From Gavia stellata (lineage: Eukaryota > Chordata > Aves > Gaviiformes > Gaviidae), in contig NC_082613.1 in NCBI RefSeq assembly GCF_030936135.1, positions 1,612,001 to 1,676,000 on the forward strand: a stretch of DNA of 64,000 nt, in the 5' to 3' direction. The notes under the pieces were generated by a model. The model saw only the letters and a list, made by a program, of their open reading frames with translations, did no database searches and had not been told where the DNA came from. Of the stretch, positions 1 to 15,954 are shown one piece after another (within the stretch, counting starts at the first letter, position 1; every line of letters starts with the position of its first letter). A program made the position numbers and the translations under genes.

Positions 1-2292
<2,292 letters not shown>

Positions 2293-2327
2293 ATTCAGGG
2301 CAGGGCACCGCTGTGCTTTGCAGCTGG

Positions 2328-2333
2328 GTAAGT
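2328..2333 (+). other. STK35: Splice donor in STK35 3'UTR
   Basis: GTAAGT at 2328-2333 follows TGG and is a full six-base match to the intron side of the vertebrate donor. It lies only 35 nt after the stop codon, so splicing here would not be expected to trigger nonsense-mediated decay. The partner acceptor is most likely 13771-13772. Confidence 0.5.
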
Positions 2334-2485
2334 GATCCACAGTTTTTTATTATTCTTTCTGCTGTACCAGCCCGATAATGCACTTTGTAGTGACACAAAG
2401 GAGTCTTTTATGTTCCCAGAGCTATTTCTATAGTGACTCATCAGAGCACTGCTTCTGAGGTTTTTTCCACCTATTCTACTGCAAA

Positions 2486-2491
2486 AATAAA
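2486..2491 (+). terminator. STK35: Polyadenylation signal (STK35, proximal)
   Basis: Canonical AATAAA 194 nt after the STK35 stop. Its use is not proven; it would be skipped if the donor at 2328 is spliced. Confidence 0.45.
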
Positions 2492-2510
2492 GTAGAGGTG
2501 GGAAACAAAA

Positions 2511-5500
2511 TTAGCAGCTGCTCATCCCGCTGCTGCCCAAAGGCCCAGCGGAGCTGGCAGGGCTGGGCAGCAGCCCTGCTCCTCAGAGGTCCTGGCCAGT
2601 GGCTGAGACAGGCCGGTGCACGGCAGCGAGACCTGCAAACACCCTCCCACATCACCTTTGGGTACATCCGTCTCTCTCAGGGGCAGGGAAGGAGCTGCCA
2701 GTTCTGCCTCCTCTGCTGCATGGTATAATTTCTGTGGTCACCGCTGGGAGCACCTCGCTGTCTAGCACAGTCCCCTTCCCCTCTGAGACTCGGACAGGAC
2801 ACTTCGGGGCTCGGCTGGCTCCGTAAGCAGGCACCGAGTGGAGTGGCAGGTCCATCTCGGCACATACAAAGCTCTTTTCTTTGCTTTTGCTTACAAGGCA
2901 TGTGGGTCCGTCTCGTGGGTCTGTCTCGTTTCGTTTCCTTGCTAAAGGCAGGACTTCCCTTTGGTGCAAACTGCAGTTGCCCAAACCCCGTAGGATGCTT
3001 TGGTCTCGGAGTGTGTAGACCTGTGTCTGCTCAGGAAGGAAGCTTACAAAACGGTTGTGCTCAGAGTGAGCTCAGCTCCCTTTGAGCAGAGTGCCCTCCC
3101 TGCGCCTCCCACAGCTTGGTTCCTCAATAGTCCCAAGCTCAGAGGTCCTGGTCCTGAGGCCTGGGTGGTCGCACATGGTCTGGAATGACCCTCAGGGACG
3201 TGGGGTAGCTGGTGGTGTCACTAACCAGTGACACTGAAGGACTGGGAGGTGTTGCCTGCATGGCAAAGCTGTCTGTAAACAAGGGCTGTGACTAGGGATT
3301 CTCCTGGCCAAACACTTCAATGAAACTGAACAATTACAGATTACAGGGGACGAGGCTGACGTCTTCCCAGCCCAGGTTCTTTCTCAAGCTCCTGCAGAGC
3401 TGCCTGACCATTGCTGGTCACAGGAGACTGCTGAAAGCCTGCCTGTGTCAGGTGCTGGCATTGCAGCTTGGGCTCCCCAGCCCTTACCTCACCCCGAAAC
3501 CACACAGATGCTGCTGGACCAGAGCCGACCGCAGATACGAGAGAGCAAGGAGGGATGAAATGGCTGCCCTAGCCAGCAAACGCCCAGCCTTCAGCCGATG
3601 GCCGTGCATCTAGCCCACTCCTGAGAGCAAGCCTCCAGCAGCAGGCTGGTGGGGAAGGTGGGGGCATTTTGGCAGGTTTTGCTAAACCTCCTCACCACCC
3701 ACCTGAGAGTTCCTGAGCTTATGTAAAGCCATGTGCTGCCTGTCCCTTCTCTGCATGTGCCCAGCTAAGCCTTGTGCTGTTTGCAGAGGAATAGGAGTAT
3801 AGAAATGGGAAGGCCCATGGGGTAGGTCTAGTTCTGTCACTGCTGGTTTGTCCAAACTAGTCCGCAGACCCCTGCGCACCCCTGCACAAAATACTTAACG
3901 CCCCTAAGATCTCCAAAGCAAGTAATTGATGCGACTGCTTCCGCCTGGTCCCAGTGCAAGTGCGGGCTGGGGATTAGGGTGGGGGAGTGAATCTGCAGAC
4001 ACGTGAGCCCTTAAGATGGGTGTGATAAAGTCCCGGGGCAAGAGCAGGGCACCCCACCTCTTGCCCCAGGGCGAGGCATGGGTCTCCTCTGGCTGTTGTG
4101 AGCAGCTCTGCTGCGGGGCGGAGGGTCTGGTCAGGGTTCGCCGCTGCCGTGTTGCCATCTGCGATTGCTCTGTACTGACAGGATGCTGCTGAGTTATGCA
4201 ACCAGCCCGTGCCCTCCGGGGAAAATTCATCCTGCGCATATCTGCAGAATAGTACATGCAGGGATAACAAACACCGAGGGGACAGTCCTACCCCGGGGCT
4301 ATTTGCTTAAAACCCAGCTGCCTTCTGCAACCCCCCCCATCCATGGCTGGAGCCAGCTGTGAGTCTGCACTGATCGGCTCCATCGGTGACACAGCTGCAG
4401 CAGAGATGGATGCAATTATATAATGTGACCTGGCATCCGTAGCATGGCTGCTTGGCCCAGATAAGAGCCCAGCACCAGCCATATGTTCACTGCAAACCTG
4501 GAGCGTTGCGCTGTGCAGCAGGCAGCATTCCTCTGGCTTGTTTATGGGACAGCAGAATATTTGGTGTGCTTTCCTATAGGTTTTTTTCTAATGCGTTGTG
4601 TATTCAAATCAGCCTACTGCTGTCTGTTATTAAATGCAAATCTTAAATTGGAAACCTGCTTGAGAAGCTTAAAATGGGATTTAGAGCAGGGCCTGAATCT
4701 GAATTCTGCTCTCAGGTAATTTAAGTTGACCGAGGAACTCAAGTAACCTCTTACAACTTAATTGTGGCACTGGTGTGTAGCTTATAGTGCTGCTGGGTCG
4801 TGCAGTGAGTTCCTCTTCCTTAGGACAGCTTGAGTCCCTGCTCAGCCTTGGTTCGTGTCATAACCTGGAAAACTAACCCTCCCTGACCCTGGCAATCATA
4901 TTTTCGCTTATTCTTTGGTATGCTGTTGACCTCTCCCAATTTTGCTTCATGTCCCAGCAGCTTTGCCTTTAGTTCTGCTACAGATGCTGCACGCACCTGC
5001 CAGTCAGCAGGTTTCATGCTCTGTTGCCCTTCCGAAATGTAGACATGAAATGTTAGTTCTCAGCCGGGAAAGTTCCTGGCTTGGTTTCTGCTGGACACTG
5101 GGGTGTCTGGGGTGGAGATGAGCCTGCTTATCTCCATGCTTCCCTCCCCAGTGCTGCTGGTGGCCCTGGGCGGTAGGTCCAGCAGAGGTGGGCAGCATTT
5201 CCCTGGGCAAAATGAGGGTCTTCTCTTTCTTATTTGAACACTGTGCTTCCCCACCTTCTGCAGAGGAGTTTATCTAAAGCCTGAGATCGCTGTTCCCAAA
5301 AGTATGTCTTTTGGGCAAAGAGGAGAAAAGCCTTTCTAGCACAACTAGGGAGTGGCTGGGTTGCGCTGGGTCCCTGCTGATCAGCTCTTGATTGCCGTGT
5401 GATAGCCCAGCGCTGTGACTGCGCCCGACGGGAAGGAGTATTTCACCCCTCTTTGTTGGTACTGGAAGGTTGGGACTGCTCTCTCTCCTTTCCTGCAATG

Positions 5501-8500
5501 TGAATATCTTTTTCTTGGCGTGTCCTTCTTGTAGCTGCTCTGAGTCCCCCGGGGCAGGCGAGGGGCCTCCCGTGGACACTGTTTCAGTGGGACCTCTGAC
5601 ATTGTGGGTTTGTGCAGTGTGGATTGAGCAACCCTTAGACAAGTTGCTGAGGAGCAAGGTACAGCAAGAGCACGTGGCTGTTTGCTGCTCGCTGGAGTGG
5701 CAGCAGTGGTCTTGGCTGCAGAAACAAGGCGGGCAAGTGGCAGCATCACCCAAAACCTATAGTTACACATTTAAACTTCATAGTTTTAATTCACATAGGA
5801 CATCAAACTGCAATGGTTCTGATCAGTGTAGGAGGCAGCTTGTTCTGGTAGATCATATTCCATGGTATTTTCACTGTGGATAAAACAGTAGGTCTGATTT
5901 TGGGGTGGATGCTCAAGGTGAACGGCGGGATCTGTGCACGCGGTGTGGTGCAGACTGCAGCATCTCAGGGGCTGCTTTCAGCAGGAAGGTGTCTGACAGC
6001 CGAGGCCAGCCTGGTTCACTCCAGCACTCCTCTTTCTCCTCCTCTGTCACTGGTTTTGATCATTCCAGTTTCAGCTGAAAGCAGCTGTTTGCACTTGTAT
6101 TGTTCTCCTCTTTGCGTTTTCAAAATGCAACAGGAGCTGATGCTGAACAAGCTCATCTGCTCTCCCTGCATGATGGTGTCCATCCCTGTCGCGAGCTCTC
6201 TGGTGCTGTGCCCAGCCGCTCCTGAGCACCGCTAATAAACTGCTGCCCTATGGAATTTCAGACCTGGAGGGCAGGGATCGAATGCCCATCCGCAGCGTCT
6301 CTGCGAGCTGCCAGTGAGCAGGGCTGTTGCATCAAGTTAGGTCTTGTCTGTTAATACTGCTCAAGTCAAATTTTACCGTGTGGTGAAAGTGCCCTGACCC
6401 CGCTAGCCAGGAACAGGTGAGCAAGTCCAGGAAAAGGATAGCGGTTTAGTTTCTGAAACAGTGTTGGTTTTGACCTCAGACTGTTTTCAGTGTGGTTTGT
6501 GAATCTTGGCATGGACAACAGCCATGGGACGGTAAAAGCAAAAGGTCAGTTCCTCTTGGCCGTAGCGGCAGGTGCAGCATCGCAGGGCCACCCTGTGGAG
6601 TGGTGACATCTTTCTGGGGAGAAGTGAAGTCCTGAGGATGAACTGGATCCTGTCACCTCTGGCCAGATGCGTTAGTGTTGGCATTTGCTCACTGTCACCC
6701 CCACTCTCCCTCCTGGGGGAGGCTGCTGCAGTTGGATTTAAGGAAACTCCCAAGGAGTGCATCACAAATATACATACGGAGCATGAGGAAGGACGTAGGA
6801 GATAAAGCAGGCTCTCAGCCCCCTTCCCTTGTACCCTGTGTTCTCACACAGGGGTGGATAATGTGATTAACACGAGAAGGTGCTGGGTTATCTCTCCCTC
6901 CCCTGCGCCGAGTCCTCTGATACCACGCAGACGGCATTGCCACCTCCCATCTCTGCCGTGACCCACGCATTAGTGTCATCTTCCTTAGGTGCTGGATGAG
7001 GACTCCATGGGCTGCTGGTTCACATCCTGCTGATGCCGAATGAACATTTGAGCTGATTAAAACTATAAGTGGCATCAGTGGAGGGATTAAAAGCTCTTGT
7101 ACAAGCCCCTGAAACAACGTGCGTCAATGAAGTGAGCTCTCCTGTCTCAGAGCTGTGAGCTGGGGGCTGCTCAAGCAAGCGCCTTCCCTGAAAATGCTCT
7201 TACTCCAGGGAAGCACAAACAGAAATGCTGCCCTACTTGCTAATGAAGCTGCACCACAGGAGAAATCTTCCAGAAAATTCCTCGCCCAATTGCCCCTGAC
7301 TTGATGCCCGGGTGCCTCTCTCAAGCCTGCCTTCTCAGACAGAAAGGCTGTTTTTCTGATTGCAGCCTGCAAAGCAGCATCTCCTGGTTAACCTCTCCTG
7401 AAAAGCAGCGTGCCCATGGCCCTGGCTTCTGCTCTGAGCAGCTGAGGCAGCCTCTTCCTTTAGAAATGTGTTCCTCGGGCACAGATTTCTTTAATGAGAT
7501 TTCCTAGGGCTAAAGGGTTTGAGCAATTTGTTGGGCAGTGGCAGTTTTTCTTCAGCAGGTCTCCTGCTGCTCCATCGCTGTCGCTCGGTGTCTCTGCAGA
7601 GCCCCTCGCTCATTCCTGGTGGGAGAGGATCTGGCTGTACCCCCCAGCGTGGATCTGCCTGTGCTGAAGGTGAGGGGGGAGCTAAATCCACCCCCTCACT
7701 GATCCCCCAACTTTTTCCATGTAACTGAGCTCAGAGCTTAAGCTTGGGGAAGAATTAAACTGCTAGAAAATTACCACCTGTGCATAGCACGAGGGGTGAC
7801 GAAGTGAAGCAGGGCCCTCTCCTTGGGTTGAAGGTTTGCACGTGTTTCAGTGACTTCCAGCCTGTCCCCCGCTGCAGGAAGCCCTCGAGGAGCCAGTGGG
7901 CAGAGCTGAGAGCAGCCGGGAGACCCCCGGGTCCCTCCATCGGGCAGGTGGGTCCCAGCTTTCACCCAACCATCGCCGCCGCTTCCCAGCACAACTCCTG
8001 GCCTCAGCTCTGCTGGTCCCTCCTCTGGAGGTTGTGACATCCTGAATGATGCATTTCCCATACAGAAGTGATATCATGTGCATGTGTGCTGTTCCTCTGC
8101 TGGGTCCAGCCCTGCTGCTGGATGGGATGTCCACAGGGAATTTGCTGGGTTGCAGACAAGCTGGGAGGAAAATGCTGGTGGGTTACGTGCGGAGTTGAGC
8201 ATTTCTGCGTCCCTGAGCTCAGAGGACAGGAGGGTGCGGTGCCAGGGCCGTGTAGGAATCGGTGCAGCACCCTTGGTGCTACGGGGGCCGTGGGGGGATG
8301 CTGTGCACTGGGGCTTTGGCCAGAGCAGAGACTGGCACAGCAAAGATCTGCCTGTTCTTCCCTAAAATCCCTGCACTGAGCATCCTCGTGGGCTGTTGTT
8401 GCAAGTACAGCACAGCCACGCTGCGAACACATCCTGCTCTGCTTTCAGTTGCACTGAAATGGATTTTAACCACCTCTTGCAGAGCCACTTGAGAAGCGCG

Positions 8501-11500
8501 AGCTGCTGCTGACGCATGGGGCAAGTGGTGCAGGGCGTCCCCGGTGTCACAGCTTGTTCCACCTTTCCTGGTGGAGGATTGGGAGCCAGCTCTTGCGAGC
8601 GCCTCACATGGAGCCTCAAGGCTGGGCTCTGCAGCTGTAATGCTCGTCCTTGTTCCAGCTGGGCTGTCACCGCAGCGAGCCCCGTGGGATGGGGCTGTGT
8701 TACCGGCGTGCGGGGCAATGCTCACCCATCCCAGCTCAGCCCCTGCGCTGGAGCGGCTGGATGCGTACTGACCTTGGCAGCGTGCTGCGCAGGGCTGTTT
8801 GAATCACTCTTGAGAAACAAATGACTGTAAACAGAGTCCAGTCCCGCAGTGCCTGGATCGATAGTGAAAGCACTGCGAAGTAGAGAGATGTGGCAATGCC
8901 CATCTTGGGCTAACTGGGACCAGTGGGAAGGCTGTGGGAGTGGGCTCCCTCTCTGCAGCGGTGTCCTCCAGCCCTTCTGTCCAGGAGCCAAATGATTCCA
9001 GCACCAATCCGGTTACCATTGCACCTTCCACCTGGTAGAGTTGTTCGTAGGCATTGCTGTTCACGGTCATTGTTTGAGGCTGTGTAACAAGAAGGCGTGC
9101 GCTCATCTGGAGTTCTCCCAGACCCTCAAATGCAGCTTTAATTAAGGCCTGGGAAGGAAAGGCGGAGGTGCAGCAAGCATCCTGCTTGCTTTACCTATCT
9201 GCAGTCTGGGTCAGGTGGCAGTGGGAGGGCTGGGAGGACGTTGTCACAATGTAGTAACTGGGGCAAAACCACTGACGTACCTGACCTCTCTTTCTCCTTT
9301 CTTGTTTTTCTTGCAGGTTTATTTACCAGGGACCCATAATCTCCATTATTTACGTGCAACGAGGGAAGTCAAAGATAAGGGAACAGGATGATACGGAAGA
9401 TTCCTGGTCTGCAGGATCTCTGGCAATGTGAAATCTTTGGGTGTTACTTTGGTTTTTTTGGGAAGAGGTGTTCTAGGAGTGCAGAGGGGGCTGCAGAGGC
9501 CTGTAGAAAAGCACAAGCTGGCAGTTATCATGCTCATGAGACTACTTTAAACAAGATCCAGAGAGCAGAGCTGCCCTTGCCCAACCCTCCCTGTGTCTCC
9601 TGTGCTGCCATTGACTCAGATGTTTCTAGAGAAGATCTGGCTCTATAAGGAGGTGGGAATCGGCAGCCCAGCAGCGAGGTGTGCTCCCAGGCACCAGCTC
9701 TGAGTCCAGCTGGGCACAACTTTGGGTTCAAAGCTATTGCTTTCGCCTAGGGGAAATGGGAGCAAAGTGATTGCTAGGTTTGCACCAGGAGTGCAGTGCT
9801 TTAGACAAAGTGAGCCTCTTGGACCATGTGTTGCAAGCAGCTAAATAATTTCGTAGTCAGGCAGCTTCTACGTAGGTGGATGCTGCCCAGGCTATGAGCA
9901 GTTGACATTAGGATAGAGTAGGATGAACAAGCTGGAAAGCCATTTGGCAAGGCAGGTCTGCTGCTGCGACAGGCAGACCTTCCTTCTCGCCGAGCTGGAT
10001 TTCACTAGGGACGTTTGTTACAGTCTTTCTCTCCAGAGGGCAATGGGGAGCCTGTAGGTACATTTTCAGGTGGACATCGTCTGCATACAAGAGAAACAGA
10101 ACGCAGTCCACTACTCTGATCCGTTTAATGCCAAACTTCAGTTGTTAGGAACAATACTTGGGAGAGGAGGAGGTTTGGTCTAAATGGCTCACGGGCTGGA
10201 TTCTAGCCTCCGACAAAACACTTTTCCCTGCTAGATAACTATCTCCAGGAAGCAAAAGGCAATGCTGCTGTTTAGGTTTGGTTACAGTACAGCTCAGGTA
10301 AGGAGATTGGAACCTCAGGCTGAGCAGTTAATACTTGATTTCCTTGCCTATATTTAGAGCAACACTAATATTCTGGGGCTGATCCAGTGTTGATGGTCTG
10401 TAGACTCTGCTCGCTGTAAATGCAATGTAAAGCACCACCTCTTCTCTACCTGTGGGTTCAGAACCAACTACAACATTTCTCAGCAGGCTAAATCACCCGG
10501 CAGCGGTATGGGGAGCGGGCTGGTCTGAGCTAGGATCGCTCCTGAGCTGCCTGGGTGCTCAGCCCTTGCCGCAGCTGGCCAGGGCCACAGGCAGAAGAGG
10601 GTCCCCCGGGCCCCCTCGTCCCTGGCTGTGGGAACTGCTTCTTGCCTGCGTGCAGGCTGCAGCTTTTCTGTGTCATCACTGGAAGGTTCCTGAACTGGCA
10701 GCACCTCCTTGTATCTACTCAGTGTACTTTGCTGACCTCATGGGAATGAATGGAAATGCAGTCAATTCATGTGGGCCAAGGCAGAGCTAAAGCAGGGAAA
10801 GGAGGGGAGGGGTTTCTTTTTTCTCTTCCATCTATTCCAGGACACAAAGCTAAGGCTGTTGCTGCAGGAATGCCAGGTCCGTCTTAGGAGGACAATGCCA
10901 GGAGGCTCCAGACCACGTGTCTGTGACTTGTGAAGGTTTGGACAGCGCAAATTCAGTGCCAAGCCCCTGTTCCCACGCTGCTCTTCTGTTTGTTCCTAGG
11001 GTTGCTTCTGTGGGCTGTGGCCAACCACAGCCGGACCATGACTGTGCAGACTCCTTCCAGGCTGGTTACTGGGGTTTGAGCAGTTTGGGGTTGGTTAGCG
11101 GGCGCTGTGCTTGGGCCTGGCCGCAGAGCACTCTCGGGGGCTTTGAACAGCGTTTTGGCTGCTCTCATTTCTCTCTAATTAGCAGCAGATCCCTGCAGCG
11201 GTCATGCCGAGGAGCTGCAGGCGGGTTTCTCCCCCAGCTCCCAGGGAGGGCTTGCAGAGCTCCGCACATCGCCTGGCATCCCGCAGGAGGGCTGTGGGGA
11301 GATGAGAGCTGAACCCCGTAGATCACAAGTACAGTGTTAGTGCCCTGATCACTGGACCATCCTTCCTCCACCTGACAGAGCCTTTGCTCCTGACTGTTAT
11401 AACCCAACCCTGGCTTGAACGGGTGCGGTAAGAGGGCTTCACCCGCCCAGCCCTGCTCACGTGGCTTTCCCTGCTGGAAGGGCCCCTCACTGGGTGTTAT

Positions 11501-13772
11501 GCCCTGGGAGAAGGGAGCTTCCTAGCAGGAGATTTCCATGTGTGGAAACCAAGCCTGAAACACAGGACGTGGAGATGGAAGGTGGTGAGTAAGCTGCTCA
11601 CCAGGACTGCTGCCAGCACCCTGCTCCTCTCTGGGGACAGAAGCGAGCCTGGCAGGCAGCGTCTGGGAGGGTCACCCCTCTTGGTCCATCGCTGTTTCAG
11701 GCCATCTTCAAACCACACGTCTCCACCTCAGCTTTTGCATTGCAGATGTGTTTTTAAAGCAGCTTGATGTTAGTGAGCTAGACCGTAGTGCCTTACTTAG
11801 GATTTAGCAAACACTTCCAAGGATGAAACCTAGGGCTGCTAGCCTCTGGCCAATGTGGATGTTTCCCCCATTAGTTTGTCCTTTTAAGAGCATTTCTCCC
11901 TGATGATTTTGCTGCTGTTTGTGCTCAACTCCCCAGACTATATGGGAACCTGCCTTGTGTTTACAGCTCCTAGCATCTCTCCTCCCAGTTACTTTGGCCC
12001 AGACCAGTGCTCCCTCTAGAACAAGGTGGGAACAGGGAACAGCTCAAACATGCATGTGCTGTGGGATGGGGGATGTTTAGGCTTCTCTTCCCAGCTGGGT
12101 CTGTCGGGCATCTCCTGCCCAGCTCCTGCAGGCTGAACTTCTCCTTCTGCTGCAGGTCTTTTCAGCATTAGGACGCGCCGCTGGGAAAACTCAAGCTTAG
12201 GAAAGCAGCACCGAGCCTGCAGCCCTTTGCCCAGCCTGGGGCCAGGCTGTCTTCATCTCTTCCTGGCCGCAGCGAAGCTGAGCATCCAGGTGCCGGGGGG
12301 GCTTGGTCAGTGTGGGGGGAGCCAGGCACCCTCTCGCGAAACCCCACTGCCCTCCAGGCTTGCGGGGCCCCAGCCGGTGCCTGCACCGGGGGAGTGATTG
12401 TATGAAACTGTTTACTTCTGACTATGCTGTTTACAAGAGGGATGTGGGGTGGGTGGGGGGAACAAGCCAAGCCTCAGGAGGATTGGGAAACGTGTTATCT
12501 GCACCAGCCTGCAGCAAGGCCGACACCCCTGGCATTGTGCAGGCGTCACGGGGATCTCCCAGCCAGCTTCGGTCCATGGGGAGGAGAGAGCAGAGGTAGC
12601 TCTAGGCTAGAGGGGTTAGATTAGCTCCCCCTTGTCCCCTTGCTGCTGTGTTTGAGGTTCAGCGGTGCTAGTGACAGATAAGAGTTACCCCTGTGGTCTT
12701 CCTTCACTCCTCAGGACCCAGCTCCTTCACATATCAGAGGCTCCCAGAGCCTTTCTGGAGCAATAAGACTTAAAACAAGCGTTACCATCGTTGTGGAAAT
12801 CCTCTGTTGTGTGCATTGTATGTCTCCTCCGTATGCAGTACCGAGTCTGGGTTTAAGCCTGCCAAGCATCATGGGGCAACTGCTTCAGGGCACCTACTGG
12901 GACACGTTTCCCTGTGCTTTCTGCAGGTCACGAGAGTAGGGAAACACGTTGCTGCTTTCCTTTGTTACCCCCAGACATGTGCTGCCCAATCCTCACACTA
13001 CAGCTGCCCGGGGCGAGGGGGGCTCCTGGTCCCATTTCGGCGACGCTGCTGCAGGACGGGCGTGCGGTGCTCAGCCCCGCGCCGGCTCGGCCGTGCTGCA
13101 GGAGCAGACTGTGTGCTTCACCCCGGCTCCTTGCAGCCTCCCACCCCTTCAGCCGGGCTGCACGGATCCGAGGGGCAGCATCTGGAACATAGAGCCCCTG
13201 GCTCCCTCAGCTGTGGGATGCAGCCAACGCTCGTGCTGCTGGCTCCCTCGCCGAGGTGCTGCCCGGGAGCCGCGGCCAGCGGCTCCTCTGCTCCTCAGCT
13301 GGTAACTCTTCAAGTCCAAAAGCATTTCACACTTCAGAGCAGGGTGTCGGGGCGGTGGATGCAGCTGGAAGGAAAGCGTAGGGAACTGCTGTCTTCCAGC
13401 TGCGATGTGACAAATCCTGTTTCTCTGCAGTCTGCCCAAGTGCTTTTAACTCCAAGGGTGATGTCCAGGCTGCGGGAGGAGCTCGCAGGGGCCAAAAGGG
13501 AATGCTTGGTGTCCCCATCCCGGGCCTTCAGCCGCTCATCCAGCAAACCCCAGCAGCTTTGCAGAGCCGCTTCCCTGCAACAGCGGGGGGGGCCCAGCAG
13601 TGCTGGGTGAGCCCCAGGACAGGGGCTCCCTGGCCCAGCCCTGCTCCGGGCTCCCCCCGCTCCCTGCAGCCCCCGCGCTGGGCTAGCAAGAGCAGAAGGC
13701 TTAAACCCAGACTCCAAACTAAAGATAATTATATTAGTAAATGAACCTGTATTTTTCCTTTTTTTTGCACAG
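2511..13772 (+). other. Non-coding stretch, candidate STK35 3'UTR intron
   Basis: No open frame here resembles a known protein. If the donor at 2328 joins the acceptor at 13771-13772, this whole region is an intron in the STK35 3'UTR. A second acceptor-like site (pyrimidine tract and AG at 9315-9316) and an isolated AATAAA at about 6234 could mark alternative ends. The predicted short frames lack conserved motifs. Confidence 0.4.
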
Positions 13773-13960
13773 AAGCTGGTAATTTAGGACCTATGTGTGA
13801 ACAACTTTATATAAATATTTTTTGTACTTGGTTTACTCGGGTTGGTATGAGATGTTCTATTTAAGTTCTTTGAACACTGTGGATACCCTGATGTGTATGA
13901 GTGGCAGAGGCTTTGTAAATTAAGAGACGTTTGTGTGAATAAAGCTATTTGATGGGGTTG
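13773..13960 (+). other. STK35: Candidate non-coding terminal exon of STK35
   Basis: A long T-rich tract and AG (13771-13772) precede an AT-rich block of about 190 nt that ends with AATAAA at 13938-13943 and a T/G-rich stretch. This is the standard make-up of a vertebrate last exon on the + strand. No other + strand gene lies between it and STK35, so it is assigned to STK35 by inference. Confidence 0.45.
13938..13943 (+). terminator. Polyadenylation signal (candidate distal STK35 end)
   Basis: Canonical AATAAA with a T/G-rich downstream element at about 13990-14003, within an AT-rich block that stands out from GC-rich flanks. Confidence 0.5.
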
Positions 13961-15954
13961 AAAAGCCACACATAACTTGAAACACAAGCTTTGTGCGTTT
14001 GTCCTCCGCCATGCTGCCAGCAGCGGGTTTGTAAGGAAGGGGAGTCCTCGAGCAGCGGTGGGCAGACCAAGACCCTAAAGTACCGGCTCCATCCCGGAGG
14101 GCAGGTCCAGCTAAGCCCCGCCAGGCTAGCCAGCCTGACCCCGGGGCTTAGGGCACTAAACCAAGGCATGGTGGCCAGTGCCAACCAGAATGTGGCTCCC
14201 TGGAACGCAGCACCCGCAGCCGTTCATCTTCGCCCTGGATTAGGATTAGCTCTATTCTTGCTGCAGACACCAAGTAGGCCATGGCGATTAGCGGGGCAGG
14301 CAAGCTTGGCCTCTGCCTGCATGCTGCCTGTGGAAATGCCTCCTCCTCCTGCCCCTTTCCCGGCAGCCCCACAGTTCGGGAGCCAAAGGACGAGCAGCCT
14401 CTCGCCCAGCTGGCCACCCACTGCAGAGGTGGCTGCAAACCCAGCAAGAAAAATGCCCTGCAGAATTGCTGCTTTAGTAGCCACAAATATTTTCTTCCTT
14501 TGCACAGATCCTCTGCCCCAAATCCCAGATGCACAGACCAAACCCAAGCCAGTCACAGCAGCCGGGAGCCCCCGTAGCTCTGTTTCCAGCCAGGACCCCC
14601 AGTGCCACAGCTGACACCCACGATGGGAAAAGCACAGTGAGGCTGAGCCACACGCTGGGGCAACAAGAAACTTTCCTTCGTGCAGGGAAGAGCAGCCAGC
14701 AATTTCCCCGGTGTCAAGCAGCCTGGGGCCACTCCGAGCCAGCAAGGGACACAGGGTGTCCCAGCACATGGGGCCATGCACCACCGCTCGCTGGCCCTTG
14801 CGTAATGGCCTCGCAGCCTCGTGCAACCCAGGGCAGCCGCAGCAGCCGTGCTGGGACGTGCTCGGCAGCCAGCGCTCCCCTCCCACTCCCCCTCTGGCAG
14901 CCCCAGCATCGCTGGCTGCATGGCCACGGGCTTCCTCCGCATGGCCGTCAGCATTGTGCTCCCTAATCACTGCTGACAGGGACCTAAAATGGATGCTTTC
15001 AGCCCAACGGGCTGCAGCGGGGCTGGTCGGCCCCAGCCGGAGCTATGCTGAGGAGCCAGAGCTGTCCCCGCTCATCCGCAGGTAAGCAAGGAGGGGCCCA
15101 AGCCACATTTCCCCCAGCGCCGCAGCTTCCAGCTGGGTTATCTTGGGACCGAGGGGCACTGACTGCATGGCACCCACTGCGAGAGCAACCCACCTGGGTG
15201 CTCAAACATCGCCCGACCTCCCCGGTCCTGCCCAGAGCATCCTGCCTGCAGGCAGGGAAGGTGCTGGGTTGCCTGGCACTGGCAGCGGGTGTGGGACAAG
15301 CCCCGAGACTGTCCCCATCCCTGTGACGAGTGCAGGTGCCGAGAGCGGCTGTGCCACACCGCTGCCGCTGCGTGGTCACCAGCTCGGTGCTCACGGGGTG
15401 AGCGGGGCTGCTTGCACCACAGCTGCAGGTTGGGGAGCAGGGGGGGCCCCACCACTGCATCCAGGTCTGGATCGCTGGCATCCCACCAGAGGAGGGAGAG
15501 GAAGGGATGCAGCAGAGGAAAGGTTTGTCAGGTGACGCATGCTTCGACCTTGCCTGCAGAGATGCTGCGTAATCCTGCTGCCCTGGACACGGCTCGCTGT
15601 CCCCCACCACATGCAGTCACCCCCGATTTCCCCAGCAGAAAAGCTGCTGCACCTCCAAGGAGGCTCCTTGTGCTCCCATGACTTCCCTCTGTTTCAAGCT
15701 CCACCAGTGACAAGGATCATTTTGCCAACCTCTAGGTTCATGGCATCATGCGCTCCTCTGTGACCGGACACGTAACGTGCTCCGTACGCTCCCACGGCCC
15801 CCAGCTCTCTTCAGTTTGGCCCCTGTAATCATGACGAAGATGAAATCCAGCAGGAGCTTGAGGTGGGAGCCCGGGTCAGCTCACACACGTGCCACCACGC
15901 TGCAGGCAAGAAGCCGGTAAAGGCAGGTGACCGCATGACACAGCCGACAGCCGA

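Larger units (their letters stand above)
2293..2510 (+). other. STK35: STK35 proximal 3'UTR, unspliced form
   Basis: The sequence after the stop codon carries a splice donor and, 194 nt beyond the stop, the AATAAA at 2486-2491. An mRNA that ignores the donor could be cleaved shortly after this signal, giving a short 3'UTR. Confidence 0.5.

Noticed and set aside
9317-9400. Acceptor-like site at 9315-9316 followed by a short open stretch
   Set aside because: The pyrimidine tract is good, but only 24 codons follow, no donor or polyadenylation signal fits closely, and the peptide is not recognised. It may still be an alternative 3'UTR exon.
12807-13610. 267-codon + strand open frame before the candidate STK35 terminal exon
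   Set aside because: Ser/Cys/Ala-rich with no domain, and overlapped by several similar frames on both strands.
14224-14970. 248-codon minus-strand open frame
   Set aside because: Overlaps other open frames in GC-rich DNA, low-complexity Gly/Ala/Cys content, no splice context or domain.
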